64,000 bases of DNA, from the NCBI GenBank assembly GCA_037501455.1, contig CM074856.1, positions 45,909,001-45,973,000 of the forward strand. Reading direction: 5' to 3'. The stretch comes from Lantana camara (lineage: Eukaryota; Streptophyta; Magnoliopsida; Lamiales; Verbenaceae). Of the stretch, positions 24,302-35,575 are shown in pieces. Each line of letters begins with the position of its first letter. The first letter of the stretch is position 1. A program made the position numbers and the translations under genes. The notes under the pieces are model-generated. The model saw only the letters and a list, made by a program, of their open reading frames with translations, ran no database searches and was not told where the DNA came from.

Positions 24302-25039
24302 AAAGATTCGCAATATAACCGGAAAGAACGCTCCCTTAGTGACTTTCATTTAATCGATGTTATTTTTTTTAATCAAGGATATGATACAAACAAGGCCGAA
24401 TTTGTTCAGAGGTTAATGAGGCTAGAGTTTTTTAAATGTTGGGCGCGGATCCCAATCGAGTGCATTTTTAGTAAATCAGCCCACTAACCATTGGGTTATA
24501 TTCATGTGAAGTACAAGCAACAACAAAATGGGCTATGTAATGTTAATTTCTAACTGGCAAAGTGAAAATGGGCCATGGGATAATAGAAAAAAACACTTAA
24601 ACAGTCCATCGGTGATGGTTAAGAAACTTGAAAGGTAAACACGCCCTAATAGTGATGCTACCAATATTATCAAAACTTCAACGTTAAATTAAGCACCCGT
24701 TGCACCACAATAAGCAAACCAATAAATGAAACAATGATTTATCTATGCTTCATTGATGTTCTCATAACCAAACCAATACACAACTTGGAGGATCAACCCC
24801 TATTACAATTAAGAAATCAAGAAGTTATAGTAGATCATTACCTACGACAAGATTACATAAATAAATCATCACATAAACCAAAGAATCAGGATTCTGAAAG
24901 TAATGATGGAGCTAGTGGCTGAGTTATAGAAAATGACAAAACTCAATTTCTTTTTTCAAACGCCAAAAAAACTGAGGGGACGCGATGCCCCCACCAGCCA
25001 ACCCTCTAGCTCCGTCCCCATCAAACATAATCAACTATT
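24302..25039. other. Intergenic sequence between the copia element and the GH3 pseudogene
   Basis: AT-rich. The frame at 24734-24922 has no recognisable motif. Nothing else is supported. Confidence 0.5.
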
Positions 25040-25437
25040 TTAAAGTTCTTGTGCTTCCTCGTGTGGATTTTCCGTGTTCAGCCTGGCCTTCGTTGTCGGC
25101 CTGAAATTAAACCCAAACAAAGGATCATAATGCTCACTACCCACATGCATAGGCAATTGCGAAAGACTCTTCGCCACGTGAAAGATAGTTTTCCCGTAAA
25201 TGCATAATCTCCGAAGAGAACATCGGGGACGCCCTGCCCTTTCGATCCTGGGAGCCACGCTGCAACGAGGGCATCCATTAGAGGCACGTACTTTTCGATT
25301 AGCACGGGCCGGCCCGTGATTAGGATAACGAGGCACTTTACTGAGGAGCATACGTCTTCGATGATCTTGGGACCCGGGACGGGGATTGTCAAGTTCTTCG
25401 TGTCCCCTTGCGTCTCCGAGTAGGGCTGCTTCCCAAC

Positions 25438-25560
25438 GGAGTTAACTGCACCAAACACCCTGTGTTAGCTTCAATTTGCAGAAAAAACCCTATATTATGG
25501 AAATTAGTTAAAATGACCCTGTATTTGTTTAAATTTTGCACACCGCCCCTTTATCTCGTT
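25438..25560 (+). repeat. Left terminal region of the MULE
   Basis: Contains ACCCTGTGTTAGC (25453-25465) and the following CAGAAAAAACCCTATAT-type stretch, matched in inverted orientation at about 31215-31297. A further CCCTGTAT...TGCACA motif follows near 25515. Confidence 0.75.
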
Positions 25561-26073
25561 TGGTCAAATGTGAAATGTGTTAAACCTAAAATACCCCTCC
25601 TAGACTTTTCAAGAACAATGTGATTATCCACTCTCTCTTTTCGAAACACAATTGTCAGAGTAGGGAGAAATTGGTGGGAAAATTCCCCCCTTTCCTAAAC
25701 CCCAAAACCCTTGTTGCGAATCCATGAATCCCTTCACCATTTATATCTTCTTAGGTTAATATCATCACATTGCAGATCTGGGCACAAGAAGTTGATGGAC
25801 AAACCGTGATTAGGGCCTGAAAGATTTTCTGCAAGGTATGTGGCATAAGCTTTAGTGGGTGTATGTTCTTATCTTCGTTTTTATTTCGTATCTTAAGATT
25901 GCAGTGCTTAACCTCTGGTTGCGAACACCTATCTGAAGGTTGTAATTTTTTAAGATGAACTAGGGTTTGCTTTGCTTTGAGATGTTAACATCTCCTTCCA
26001 TTTCTTTACATTTCATTCTGATATAAAGGTAGGGTTTAATTTGAATGTACTTGTTTTCACCTTCTGTTACAGA

Positions 26074-29000
26074 ATGGGAGTCCAGGGGCACCACATTAAC
26101 CTATATGTTAGGGGAAATTTCGTAAAAATCCCTAACCGTGATCTTATATACCTCGGTGGAAGACGAACCCGCAGTGTCAAACTCAATCTTGATTATTTTT
26201 CAGAAGTTCAGCTGCGAGATTTTTATCAGAGGTGTGGGGGAAGAGGAATGGCTGTAGAGTTTTATTACTTGGAACCAGGTTACACCCTTGATAATGGCCT
26301 AAGACAGATTGTAGATGGTTGGTCCATAGTACAAATGCAAAACCACTACAGTGAGCGGGAAGAGATAGTAATATACTCAATCAAGGGCCCACCTCCAATT
26401 GCTGCACTTGATGATAAAGGCAAAGACATTACAATGCAGATATTAGAAGTAGACCAAGGTCAGCCTATTTTACACCTTAGAGAGAATGGAGAACCTGCTC
26501 TTGAGGAAGTAGTTATAAATGATATTGCAGAGGAAGAAGTACATGTAGCAGATGTTAATGAAGATGATGAGATGGGGGATGCCAATGAAGAGGAAGAAGT
26601 AAAGGATGGTAATGAAAATGAAGCCACTGAAAGTCAGCCTCAAGAAGGACTGACACAAGAAAATGTGATACCTGATGGGGGTCAGTCATGTAATAGGCAT
26701 GAAGATCCGTTTGCTGATTATGAGTTCATCTTTGATGAGCATCCTGATCCAGTGCAAGTTAATCAACATGGAGTTGGTAATGAACAAGGGTCTGAAGCAG
26801 AGATTCCTCAAGAGCAGATGGAGGAATAAGAATTTGTTGAAAATGATCAATTACCTCATGGTGGTATACCTGAAGGTCAGCAACAGGAACAAGATGAAGA
26901 TGTTAGTGATGGTCATAAGGCAGACATTGAAGACGCAACTGAGTATGAAAATTTGAGTGACTTGGAACCTTGTCCTGAAATGGAAGAAGAATTTAGACAA
27001 ACTAGAATGAACCAAATAGCAGGTCAACCATGGTTACCTTTTTGTCATTGTTTCTGATTGTGGGTTACTGCATTTTCTTAACTGTGTCGTTGGTATTGTG
27101 TTAGGTGATCCTGAAGAGTCTCCTGGAGATAGTAATGATGAGGATTGGGCTCCTAGTGATGCTGAGAACCAATCAGAGGACCCATCTGATTGGTATGATG
27201 ATGTGGAAGGTTCTCAAGAAGATGATATATTCATTGAGAGAGATAAGAGTAAAGATGCTAAGAGGAAGAAGCTAGGTGAGATGAGGAGAAAAAGAATGGA
27301 GCAGAGGAGGAAGGCTAAGTATGCAGATATTGGTGAGGAATTTGGAGAATCAAGCATGAGGGGAGATGGATGGTACAGTAATGCAGAGGGTGATGAAAAT
27401 TTTGATGTACCTCCTGAACCAGACAATGAGGGGCCCAAATTTGTGATATTTAAGGAGGGTGACAACATTGATGAGCTAAAATTTCACGTGGGGCTGACAT
27501 TTAATGGAGTGGAGCAGTACAAGGCTGTCCTCACAGACTGGAGCATTATAAAGGGTTTTGAACTTGATTTTTTCAAGTGTGAAAAAACCAGGGTTACAAC
27601 AATTTGTGCTGCAGATGGATGTGGTTGGAGAGTACATGCCTCAATCATGCAGGATTCTTCACAATTCCAAGTGAAGACACTAAAAGGACAGCATAGTTGT
27701 ACTAGAAAAAGTAGAAACTCAAGAGCAACAGCAGCATACATTGCTACAAGGATGGAACAGGTTACTAAACATTTGTTTATTTCCTGAATATTTAGTGGTA
27801 TATGTTAAACATGTGCTTATTTCCAGAATGTTTCAACATTTTCTGAAATTTTTGTTTTATGTATGGTTGGAGCAGGTTGTCAGGGATCACCCTGATGTTA
27901 GAATTGGCATATTCTGTATTATTGCAAGAAGGCTGGTTAATGTTGAAGTGTCCTATTTTATCGATCTACGTGCTAAGAAATTAGCACAGGATAAGATAAG
28001 AGGGGAGGATGAACAACAATTTGCCTTACTCTGGGACTACTGTGAAACTGTAAGGCAAAAAAATCCTGGTAGCACAATAATCTTACAAAGAACTGATGAT
28101 CCAAATACAGCACGATTTGACAGAATGTATTACAGCCTTGCTGCAATGAAAAATGGATTCTTGGATGGTTGCAGACCTCTGATTGGGCTTGATGGATGTT
28201 CCATCAAGACAGTCCATGGAGGTCAGTTACTTGCAGCGGTTGGGAAGGACGGAAATGATAATTTGTGGCTTATTGCAATTGCCTATGTGAAGAGTGAAAA
28301 CAACAATACATGGAAGTGGTTTCTACAGATTTTAGTTACTGACTTAGGAGATGCAGATGGAGGGAGGTGGACCTTTATAAGTGACAGACAGAAAGGCCTC
28401 TTGGATGCACTGAGTGAGGTTGCTCCAGAATGTGAACACAGGTAACCATTAATTGAAACGGTTGATGTATTCATTTTATATATTTTTGTACGTGCAATTA
28501 GGTAATATAACATTGTTCTTATATTAGGTACTGTCTTAGGCATTTATATCAGAACTTCAGTGTTCGCTGGAAAGGACAAAAGTTGAAGACTCTGTTTTGG
28601 CAAGCAGCATCTGCTGCCAGCAAACCTGAATGGAGAGAAGCCATGGAAAGTATCAAGAAGGAAGACCCCAGCCATGAAGATGGTCAAATGACAGCCTACG
28701 ATTGGCTTATCAAGTTACATCCTGATTGTTGGTCAAAGACATACTTTAGAACTAACTGTAAATCTGAATGTGTTAGTGAATAATTTGTGTGAGTCCTTCA
28801 ACAACATGATCCTACCAACAAGAGAAAAACCAGTACTAGACATGTTTGAGTGGATTAGGATTAGGATAATGAATAGGCTTGCTGTAAAGAGACAATGGAT
28901 GTCTAATTTTAAGGGTATTATCTGTCCTAATGTACTGATAATAGTGAACAGACAAGTAGATTTGGGCAGGAATTGTATTCCTCAATGGGCAGGTGACAGT

Positions 29001-30112
29001 GAGTTTGAAGTTCAGGTAGAAGGCGACCAATTTGTGGTGAAATTGGATGAGAGAAGCTGTACCTGCTTGTATTCCAGTTGAATGGGTATCCCTGTTGCCA
29101 TGCTGCTCCATGCATAACTTATAGAAGAGAGAAGATTGATGATTACATCGATGCCTGCTACAAAAAACCTGCTTACAATGAGGCATACAAGCATGTTGTT
29201 CATGGTATTCCAGGTAAGAAGCACTACATAAAAACCGGACACGAACCACTGAAAGGACCGAAGTACAAACCCAAACCTGGAAGACCTAAAAAGGCACGGA
29301 GAAAGGGAGCCGATGAAAGCAGACAACCAAGCACCAGAGTAGGCCTAACACATAAGTGCAGCAGGTGCTACGAACTTGGTCACAACGTCAAGAGTTGCAA
29401 AAACACTCCTCATCCCAATTCAAGATTCTTCACTGTAAGTATAATATTCTTTGTTGACGTATTCAGATAATTATTAGTAATGATTTAGAATTTGACAGGT
29501 TAGATTGTTAATTGATGATTTTCCACTTTGATGATTGTTAATTTAACATCTCTCACTGTGAGTACTCTCGGTTGAGTTTGTTAACTGATGATTTCCACTT
29601 TGAATTAGACAGGTTGGATTAACAGCCCTGGATACACGATCTAGAAGACCAACAGCAGTACAATAATCTTTCTTGCAAAATTAACTTATTAGTAGCAAGG
29701 ACTTATGAATTAAGCTAATACCTCTAATTTCTGTAGGCCCCCAGCTCATAGAGGAAGACGGAGGGTATTCAACATAAGAAGAGAAAGGGATGCTGCTGCC
29801 CGGAGAGCAAGAGCTTCTGCAACTGAGGCTGCCAATCAAAGCAGTCAACGCCCAGCTTCCACAACAACTCCAGCAACTACTTCACAGTCTGCTGAGATCC
29901 AATTCCAGGCTTCCACACCAAATGCATCTGGATTTGCATCAAGAGCCTCTGATACACCTTCAACGCAAGCTCCACCTCTTGAAACAGTTGGCCCAAGTAC
30001 ACCTCGTCAAGGAAGAAGGCCATGGACAAAGAGACCAACCGAAGAAGAAGCCTTTCGGAACGTAAGAGGACGTGCACAAAAGAGAAGAAGCAAGATACCC
30101 TGGAGACCATGA
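26074..30112 (+). pseudogene. MuDR-type (MULE) transposase, broken
   Basis: Probable exons: 26074-27022, 27105-27760, 27876-28441, 28528-29434, 29737-30112, all with GT-AG borders. Domains in order: N-terminal domain of plant MULE proteins (HHINLYVRGNFVKIP), a long acidic region, the MuDR DNA-binding region (CGWRVHAS, QFQVKTLKGQHSC), the transposase core with GLDGCSIKT (near 28186) and FISDRQKG (near 28380) supplying two catalytic aspartates, a SWIM-type zinc region (SCTC...GYPCCHA), a CCHC knuckle (CSRCYELGHNVKSC) and a basic tail (GRAQKRRSKIPWRP). Breaks: an in-frame TAA at 26827-26829, a frameshift near 28768, a second near 29080, and a probable one at the start of the last exon. Not functional as it stands. 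Confidence 0.9.
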
Positions 30113-30399
30113 CTATGAAGTTTGTCTAGATCTGGATCTGTGAAACAATGCCCTTTCTTTAGTTAATTCACTGCTTTAAACAATGTTTGCTGGAACCTTT
30201 GAATGGTGGTCCACTTTTTGATATGTGGGATGTGTAGCCCCACACTGACATTTATCTTTTGTTATTTTGGGAAAGGGTTTTTTGTTGGTGAATACAGACA
30301 TTAATATTCACCTTTTCATGACTAATGCATTATGTCAAATTTATTTTATGATTCTTGTTGAGGCATTGTTATATACTGCTCGGTTAAATTTGGAGTTAA

Positions 30400-30495
30400 A
30401 GTTAAAGTCTGACAGGGTCTTTCTTGCAACAATTTAAAATCACAGGGTTGTTGTTGCATATTTATTAAAACACAGGGTATCTGATGCATAATACA
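30400..30495 (+). repeat. Internal terminus-like repeats of the MULE
   Basis: Three copies of an ACAGGGT...TGCAA/T motif (near 30412, 30441 and 30471) resemble the outer end, which reads ACACAGGGTAGTTTCCTGCAT (about 31270-31290). They lie ~300 bp after the transposase stop, where a right end would be expected. They mark a possible older terminus. Confidence 0.5.
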
Positions 30496-30788
30496 GTAAG
30501 CCAAATTGAACAAACAACATCTTCTTCTATTTCATTCCACAAAACGCGAACATACAGCCATGGATGTAAACCTAGAAAATTTGATACAACTTGAGATAAA
30601 CTCTACATGTCATTTTAACAAGAGAATCACCAACAACAAGAACAATCCCATACAAAGGCCCATGGTAGAAAGTCTATGTTCACATCAGCCTTCAATGTGG
30701 ACATCCCAATCTCAGGTGCCCTTAAAATGCTGTGAGCTTCAGATTCATCCTCAAATTCTTTCGTACCGTCGTAGCGATTGTTGTTTCC

Positions 30789-31022
30789 TTAGACAATAGG
30801 CTCCCATTTAGCTCGAATCGGGTTTACCCAACCGAAATATGAGCATTTGGATGAGGCACAAGTATAATACAAAAGCCCTTTGCTTGGTTTGTTCCAAGAT
30901 TCAACAACCTTCATCGGAGCCTTCATACCACAAAAACAATTGGGCATGGGAGGGTATCGAATTTCGAACTCGGGCTTCATCTTCTTGGACCCTCCCGTTG
31001 TGAAGCTTCTTGCGGTTGCCAT
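30789..31022 (-). CDS. GRF-type zinc-finger protein inside the MULE
   Basis: A 77-residue protein if started at MATARSFTTGG (31022). An in-frame upstream ATG at 31097 would give 102 residues. It contains CFCGMKAPMKVVESW then GLLYYTCASSKCSYFGWV: the CxCG...C...C pattern with the final aromatic/W of zf-GRF domains, known single-strand nucleic-acid-binding fingers. Small plant proteins of this type (At4g04775-like) are established. The frame is uninterrupted, unlike the transposase opposite. It runs convergent to the transposase, as mudrB does to mudrA in maize MuDR, but it is not recognisably MURB. It could be a captured host gene or an accessory gene of the element; no promoter was identified. 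Confidence 0.65.
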   Translation of the reverse strand: MATARSFTTGGSKKMKPEFEIRYPPMPNCFCGMKAPMKVVESWNKPSKGLLYYTCASSKCSYFGWVNPIRAKWEPIV

Positions 31023-31189
31023 TAGTGTCTTTAACAAGCTCCTAGGTTTGAAAAATGAAATGTTCTTCTTCAATGACGATGTATCAGACAAAAGCAAAAC
31101 AATTTAAGGGCATAAATGACTTTTCACACCAAAAACCCTTTCATACTCTCAGTCAAGGTGCGTGTGGAACAAACAACGCGCTCAGGGTT

Positions 31190-31297
31190 TTTCTTCCAAA
31201 CTTTTTGAAAACATAGGGTTTTTTGTATGATATTCCATATATCGGGGTTTTTTCTGCTCTTTTTGGCTAACACAGGGTAGTTTCCTGCATTTTTCCC
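31190..31297 (+). repeat. Right terminal region of the MULE
   Basis: Inverted match to the left end: GCTAACACAGGGT (about 31267-31279) then AGTTTCCTGCATTTTTCCC to the TSD. GGGTTTTTTCTGC-type motifs recur inward. Confidence 0.75.
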
Positions 31298-33880
31298 CTC
31301 CCCAACGACGACGATCGCGTAGTTGAATTTGTGAGTCTGGACGAACTCCTTAGTGGGCACGCGTTGGTACACCACGTGTGTGGTTGAGTCCACAGCATCC
31401 CTTATGCCGCCAAGGATTGTGGTGCCCTCGGTGATGTTGCCCACGGTGCCGTGCCACTCGATAGTCCAGCCGCCGCATTGGTCGCCCATGTCGTCGGCTT
31501 GGGTTCCCACCACCAGGATCTTGTTGGCCTTTTTGGGGAGTGGTAGCAATGGATTGTTGGCTTGTTTGCCGTTCTTGAGGAGTACTAGGGATTTTCTTAC
31601 TGCTTCCCGTACGTGCTATTTCTCGGTGTGCCTGGAAAATATAAGTTACTATATAACATGCATATACTATTTTGCATAGGAATATGCATACGAGCACGAC
31701 ACATCATGAATATGACGATATAGCCCTAACCTTGCTTCCAAGATGGTTAACCAGGTTGTAAGTTCCCAGTGGGCTCTCAAATAGTCCCATTGCGAATTTA
31801 ACCCTTAAAATCCTCGTCACGACATCGTCAATTCGGTCCATTTTGATGAAGTTACCCTTCACCAATTTCGTCAGCCCAGTAATAAACTCCTCATATTTAT
31901 TAGGAACCATGACCTATGCACCAAAGCGTAACAAGTACAGAGAGATACAATTAACTCGTTTATATCAGTCAATACGAAACATCTTGTATGACGAAAATAA
32001 TGTTTTACACTTGTTGTTTGATTGATATAAAGTTTAAGAATTCCGATCCAATCAAACAACAAATATACTATACTCGTCCATATGTTTGGTTTGATATATT
32101 AACCGAATCGAATCTAGGCCAGAATTTTCCGGAGACAAACCATGTCAATTCCAGCATTGATGGATTTCAGGATTGAATAAGTGTAGTTAGAATGCGGTGT
32201 ATGCGTAATCTTGTCAATCCCCTCCCAATCCGTGATGACGAATCCCTGAAAATACACATAACCAAAACCAATGTAAGCCAACTTCAATTCATTCACTAAT
32301 TCCCACTTTAATTGATTACATGAACTAAGCTACAAGATTAAAGTAATCAAATCAAATTACTTTGAACTCCAAAGTGCCTTTAAGATAACCGGTGATGAGC
32401 TCATGATAAGCATGCAATGCATCTTTTGTCCATTCCAGCTCGAGAAGGAGATCATGACCGTCGCCACCCCCTTCTCGACGGCGTCGCGGTATGGTACCAT
32501 ATGGACGTTCATCAATTCGTCACGAGTCGCGATCGTGTTATTTTTTTTTATACCGTGAGTCGTTCCACCATCACCCACGTAGTGCTTGGCGCATGCTATA
32601 ACCCTTAGTCTGCATAAACAAAAATAAACAACACGCCTTCATTAGTAAGGTCAAAGTTATCCATTTGATTCTGTGATGTCACGAGTGTAGGGAAAAATGA
32701 TTTTTTCAGAAATATTTGCATTAGAGAGTCCTGATTTCTTTTTTCTGATTTCGAGCAGTGTAGAGGGTGGGTATATATGGAACGACCTCCTCAACAAGGT
32801 TTGAGTTAAAATCCTAAACCTTAAAGAATTTAGTGTCCTATCCCATTAGACCGATAGTTGGAGGCCGTTTTATATTAGATGGGGAGGAAAGTGTGATGAA
32901 ATCGAAAGAAAAAGAGATTATAACATGAGTATAGAACCAATTTTTTTAAAAAAAAATTATGATACTAAAGTGAAATTAACTCTAAATGAAACCTAGGTAA
33001 GCGATAATTTTGAATATATAATTAGAAAGACTGAAAAAGAAATTAATCGTACACTCCGCTACTATAGGGATAAGCCTTTGGGATATGAGGAGGGCTATGT
33101 CCTTGTAATCCAGGGATAATTTCGGTAAATGAATTAACCACCTCTGGATCTTCACTATAACTCTCGTAACAACGACCCCATCTCGGATCCCTGCATACCT
33201 GTAAATTAATGCTAAATTATTTTAGTTTTATAGAAATTCAATAAATTTTCAAATTAGTAATATGAATTACTCAAATAGTAGGGCGAATTACTTGTAATAC
33301 ACTTGAGTTTTTGGTGTATTTACTATTTAAAATTCCTTATAAATATATCAACCCACTAAAGTCAGCGAGATTTTATTTTATATCAAATCCATCAATTTTG
33401 AATATTTTTATGTTCTAGTACAGAACTAAATCGGTCGAATACAACTAAGTTAAGTATATGATTGTTGATTTTACTTAAATTTTAAACTAATGATGGGAAA
33501 TGTGTATAAAACACTGAACCCCTCGTATATTGATCAGTTGGCCGGAATTAAGTTGGGATTATAATTAAAATAATTATGTATATGATATGATGAGTATTTG
33601 AACATAAATACCGCAACGCAAGGTGCAAAAGCATAAGGAATGCCTGTAGCTCGGCACTCAAGGGCTGTGGCAGTTCCAATCCTTTTAACCAAGTTAGGGT
33701 CCCTGTAATTCAAATGAAATCAACCAAATTATACTTAAAACTATTCAATTTTATTCAAACGTCTTGAATAACCATAGAGAAAATTAAGCTACTTGCCTCG
33801 TAGCACCAAGACCAATGTTGTGAGGAAAAATTGTGGCCCCATAAGCATTATTGTTCCCATGAACTGCATCAGTTCCATAT

Positions 33881-34215
33881 AGAAAATAATGCTTTTTTGG
33901 TATACCAACTGACCCATTTATGTAATTTTGGTACAAATTTTTTTCAGGTGAAAAATTTAGCCCACATCTCCAAAAAGTTGCAATCTAATGCAACTTTCCA
34001 TCGGAAACCACCAATCCCCACTGGAAAACCGTTGATCGTTTCCGGTGGAGAATAGTAGTTTCCGATGAAACGTTGCATTAAATTGCAACTTTTTAGAGAC
34101 GTGGGTTATATTTTGCAACTTTTTAGAGATGTGGGTTATATTTTTCACGGAAAAAAATTTTTGTACCAAAATTACGAAAATGGGTCAGTTGATATACCAA
34201 AAATGCATTTTCCTC
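33881..34215. mobile_element. MITE (335 bp) in exon 2 of the GH3 pseudogene
   Basis: Exact 9-bp duplications GTTCCATAT lie at 33872-33880 and 34216-34224. The ends form inverted repeats of ~60 bp containing TTTGGTATACCAACTGACCC and its complement. The centre holds tandem copies of GCAACTTTTTAGAGA. A 9-bp TSD again suggests the Mutator superfamily. Without it the exon reads on as [23 protein letters not shown] sequence. The short frames across it are artefacts. Confidence 0.85.
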
Positions 34216-34711
34216 GTTCCATATATCATGGGTATTCCAAGACGGGTTGACAGCGAACTCTTTTGGAAACCATTAACCATCTCGACCCACCGAACTGGAG
34301 CTGCTTGTTTGAACGGGGCGCTCCCTCCGGCGCTCAATATGCTACCTGCAAACAAACGGACCTGTTTGTTATGCGTACGATGCACGTGCACTTTTCTAGT
34401 ATACACAGAGAAATATGCATAGAAAACCGCCAGCAGTTAATGCGCGGGCGAGTGTATAAGTATACCTATCCCGTATTTCTTGAGGACCTCGGGCGTGACC
34501 ACCTGCCGTTCGATCTGCGTCATCTGGCCGATCTTCTCGGCCAAGGTCATCCTGCGAGCAGGTCCTTGACTCTCTCCTCTATCAGCGCCCCCGCGTTTTT
34601 GTACAGCATGTCTGGGGTGTCGTCTGGGGCATCGTCCGAGGCTGCTATCGCTGTACAGCAACATAATGCCAGAAGCACAGCAATCATCACGAGTGCGGGA
34701 GCTCTCCCTAT

Positions 34712-35575
34712 TTTTGAACTTTACATTTGAAAAAAGGGCAGAAAGAAGGGGTAAGGAAATAGATAGTAGAAGTTTTATGCGATAAATAATATGCAAGTTT
34801 AACTCACATGATATACAGTCTGAATTTTAATGAAATGAGATAGATCTAGTGATGAAAGTACTTTACCTCATCTATAAGCGTTGCTATGAAAAGAAAAGTA
34901 AAAGAAATAGTAGTGACACTAGAGTATATATATAATTGTTCACTTGGGAAATTTTCTTGGGATGAAATGGGTGACCTTATTTATAGGACATCTGCTTGTC
35001 CTTTTTTCCAATTTTTAGACATGTGAAGAATTCTTTTGAGAATTCTAGCATATTCTTCGGTTAGCTGAAATCGTTCCTTTCATTTATAGTAGTATACGAC
35101 GAATACAACTATTTTGAATTACTTGTTTTACATTTGTATTTCAAATTTTGTTTTATTCGTATACACTGGCCACGTGTATAAATTGACGGTCGATATTAGG
35201 AGATAAACAAAAAATGAAACACAAATATAAAATAAGAAATTCAAAGCGGGGATTGGACATCAGCCAAAACTTGTCTTAACATAAAAAGTTGTAAGAAAAT
35301 AATCGTTCATATTTGCTCTTTGCCCTTTGGGCAACTTTTTATTACTTTGTTATTTGAAATTTCTAAACATCATGAATACGTACTGAATTACCCTTCAGTT
35401 CGTATAAGATAAATTAAAACCATAATAAAGGTCGTTAGTAGAATATAACTAGAAAACAAATTTGCTTTATTAACCCGAGGTTGTAACTTGTAACAATATA
35501 CTAGTTGCCAAAACATCTTTAAGAAAAATAATATTTCAAATTAAGCTCATGGAGCGCCATTACTCTACAACTTTT
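34712..35575. other. Spacer between the two GH3 copies
   Basis: About 860 bp between the stop of the intact gene and the lost start of the pseudogene. AT-rich; no gene seen. It should hold the terminator of the intact gene and the old promoter of the pseudogene. Confidence 0.5.

Larger units (their letters stand above)
25438..31297 (+). mobile_element. Mutator-like transposon (MULE), 5860 bp, inserted in the GH3 pseudogene
   Basis: The element is flanked by the 9-bp duplication CTTCCCAAC (25429-25437) and CTCCCCAAC (31298-31306), differing at one base. Removing it rejoins the GH3 frame as VVVGE + QPYSETQGD. The left end reads GGAGTTAACTGCACCAAAC then ACCCTGTGTTAGC. The reverse complement of the right end reads GGGAAAAATGCAGGAAACT then ACCCTGTGTTAGC. 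It carries a broken transposase gene (26074-30112, plus strand) and a small GRF zinc-finger gene (30789-31022, minus strand), facing each other. Transposase decay shows it is no longer autonomous. Confidence 0.9.
25040..34711 (-). pseudogene. GH3 beta-glucan exohydrolase pseudogene, split by a MULE and a MITE
   Basis: This is the tandem paralogue of the intact gene at 35576-38816. Exons on the minus strand: 34711-34466, 34345-33797 (contains a MITE), 33702-33612, 33198-33053, 32609-32361, 32245-32141, 31913-31731, and 31631 down to 31298, continuing after the MULE from 25437 to 25040. Exons 3, 4, 6 and 7 have exactly the lengths of the intact gene (91, 146, 105, 183). Damage: the start codon is ATA (34711-34709) and the upstream ATG runs into TAA; frameshift in exon 1 before MTLAEKIGQ; 5-bp insertion in exon 5 after QKMH; frameshift in exon 8 after HREIAR; frameshift near 25150. 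The nucleophile motif VITDWEGID is still readable in exon 6. The intron that splits the equivalents of exons 8 and 9 in the intact gene is absent. Confidence 0.9.

Noticed and set aside
10823..24306. Clean 5-bp TSD for the large copia element
   Set aside because: The flanks are AAAAA and AAAGA. The A-rich context makes the one-mismatch match weak, so it is not claimed.
29790..30065. Gln/Leu-rich 91-codon frame
   Set aside because: Out-of-frame reading of the last MULE transposase exon, whose correct frame gives the basic tail ending KRRSKIPWRP.
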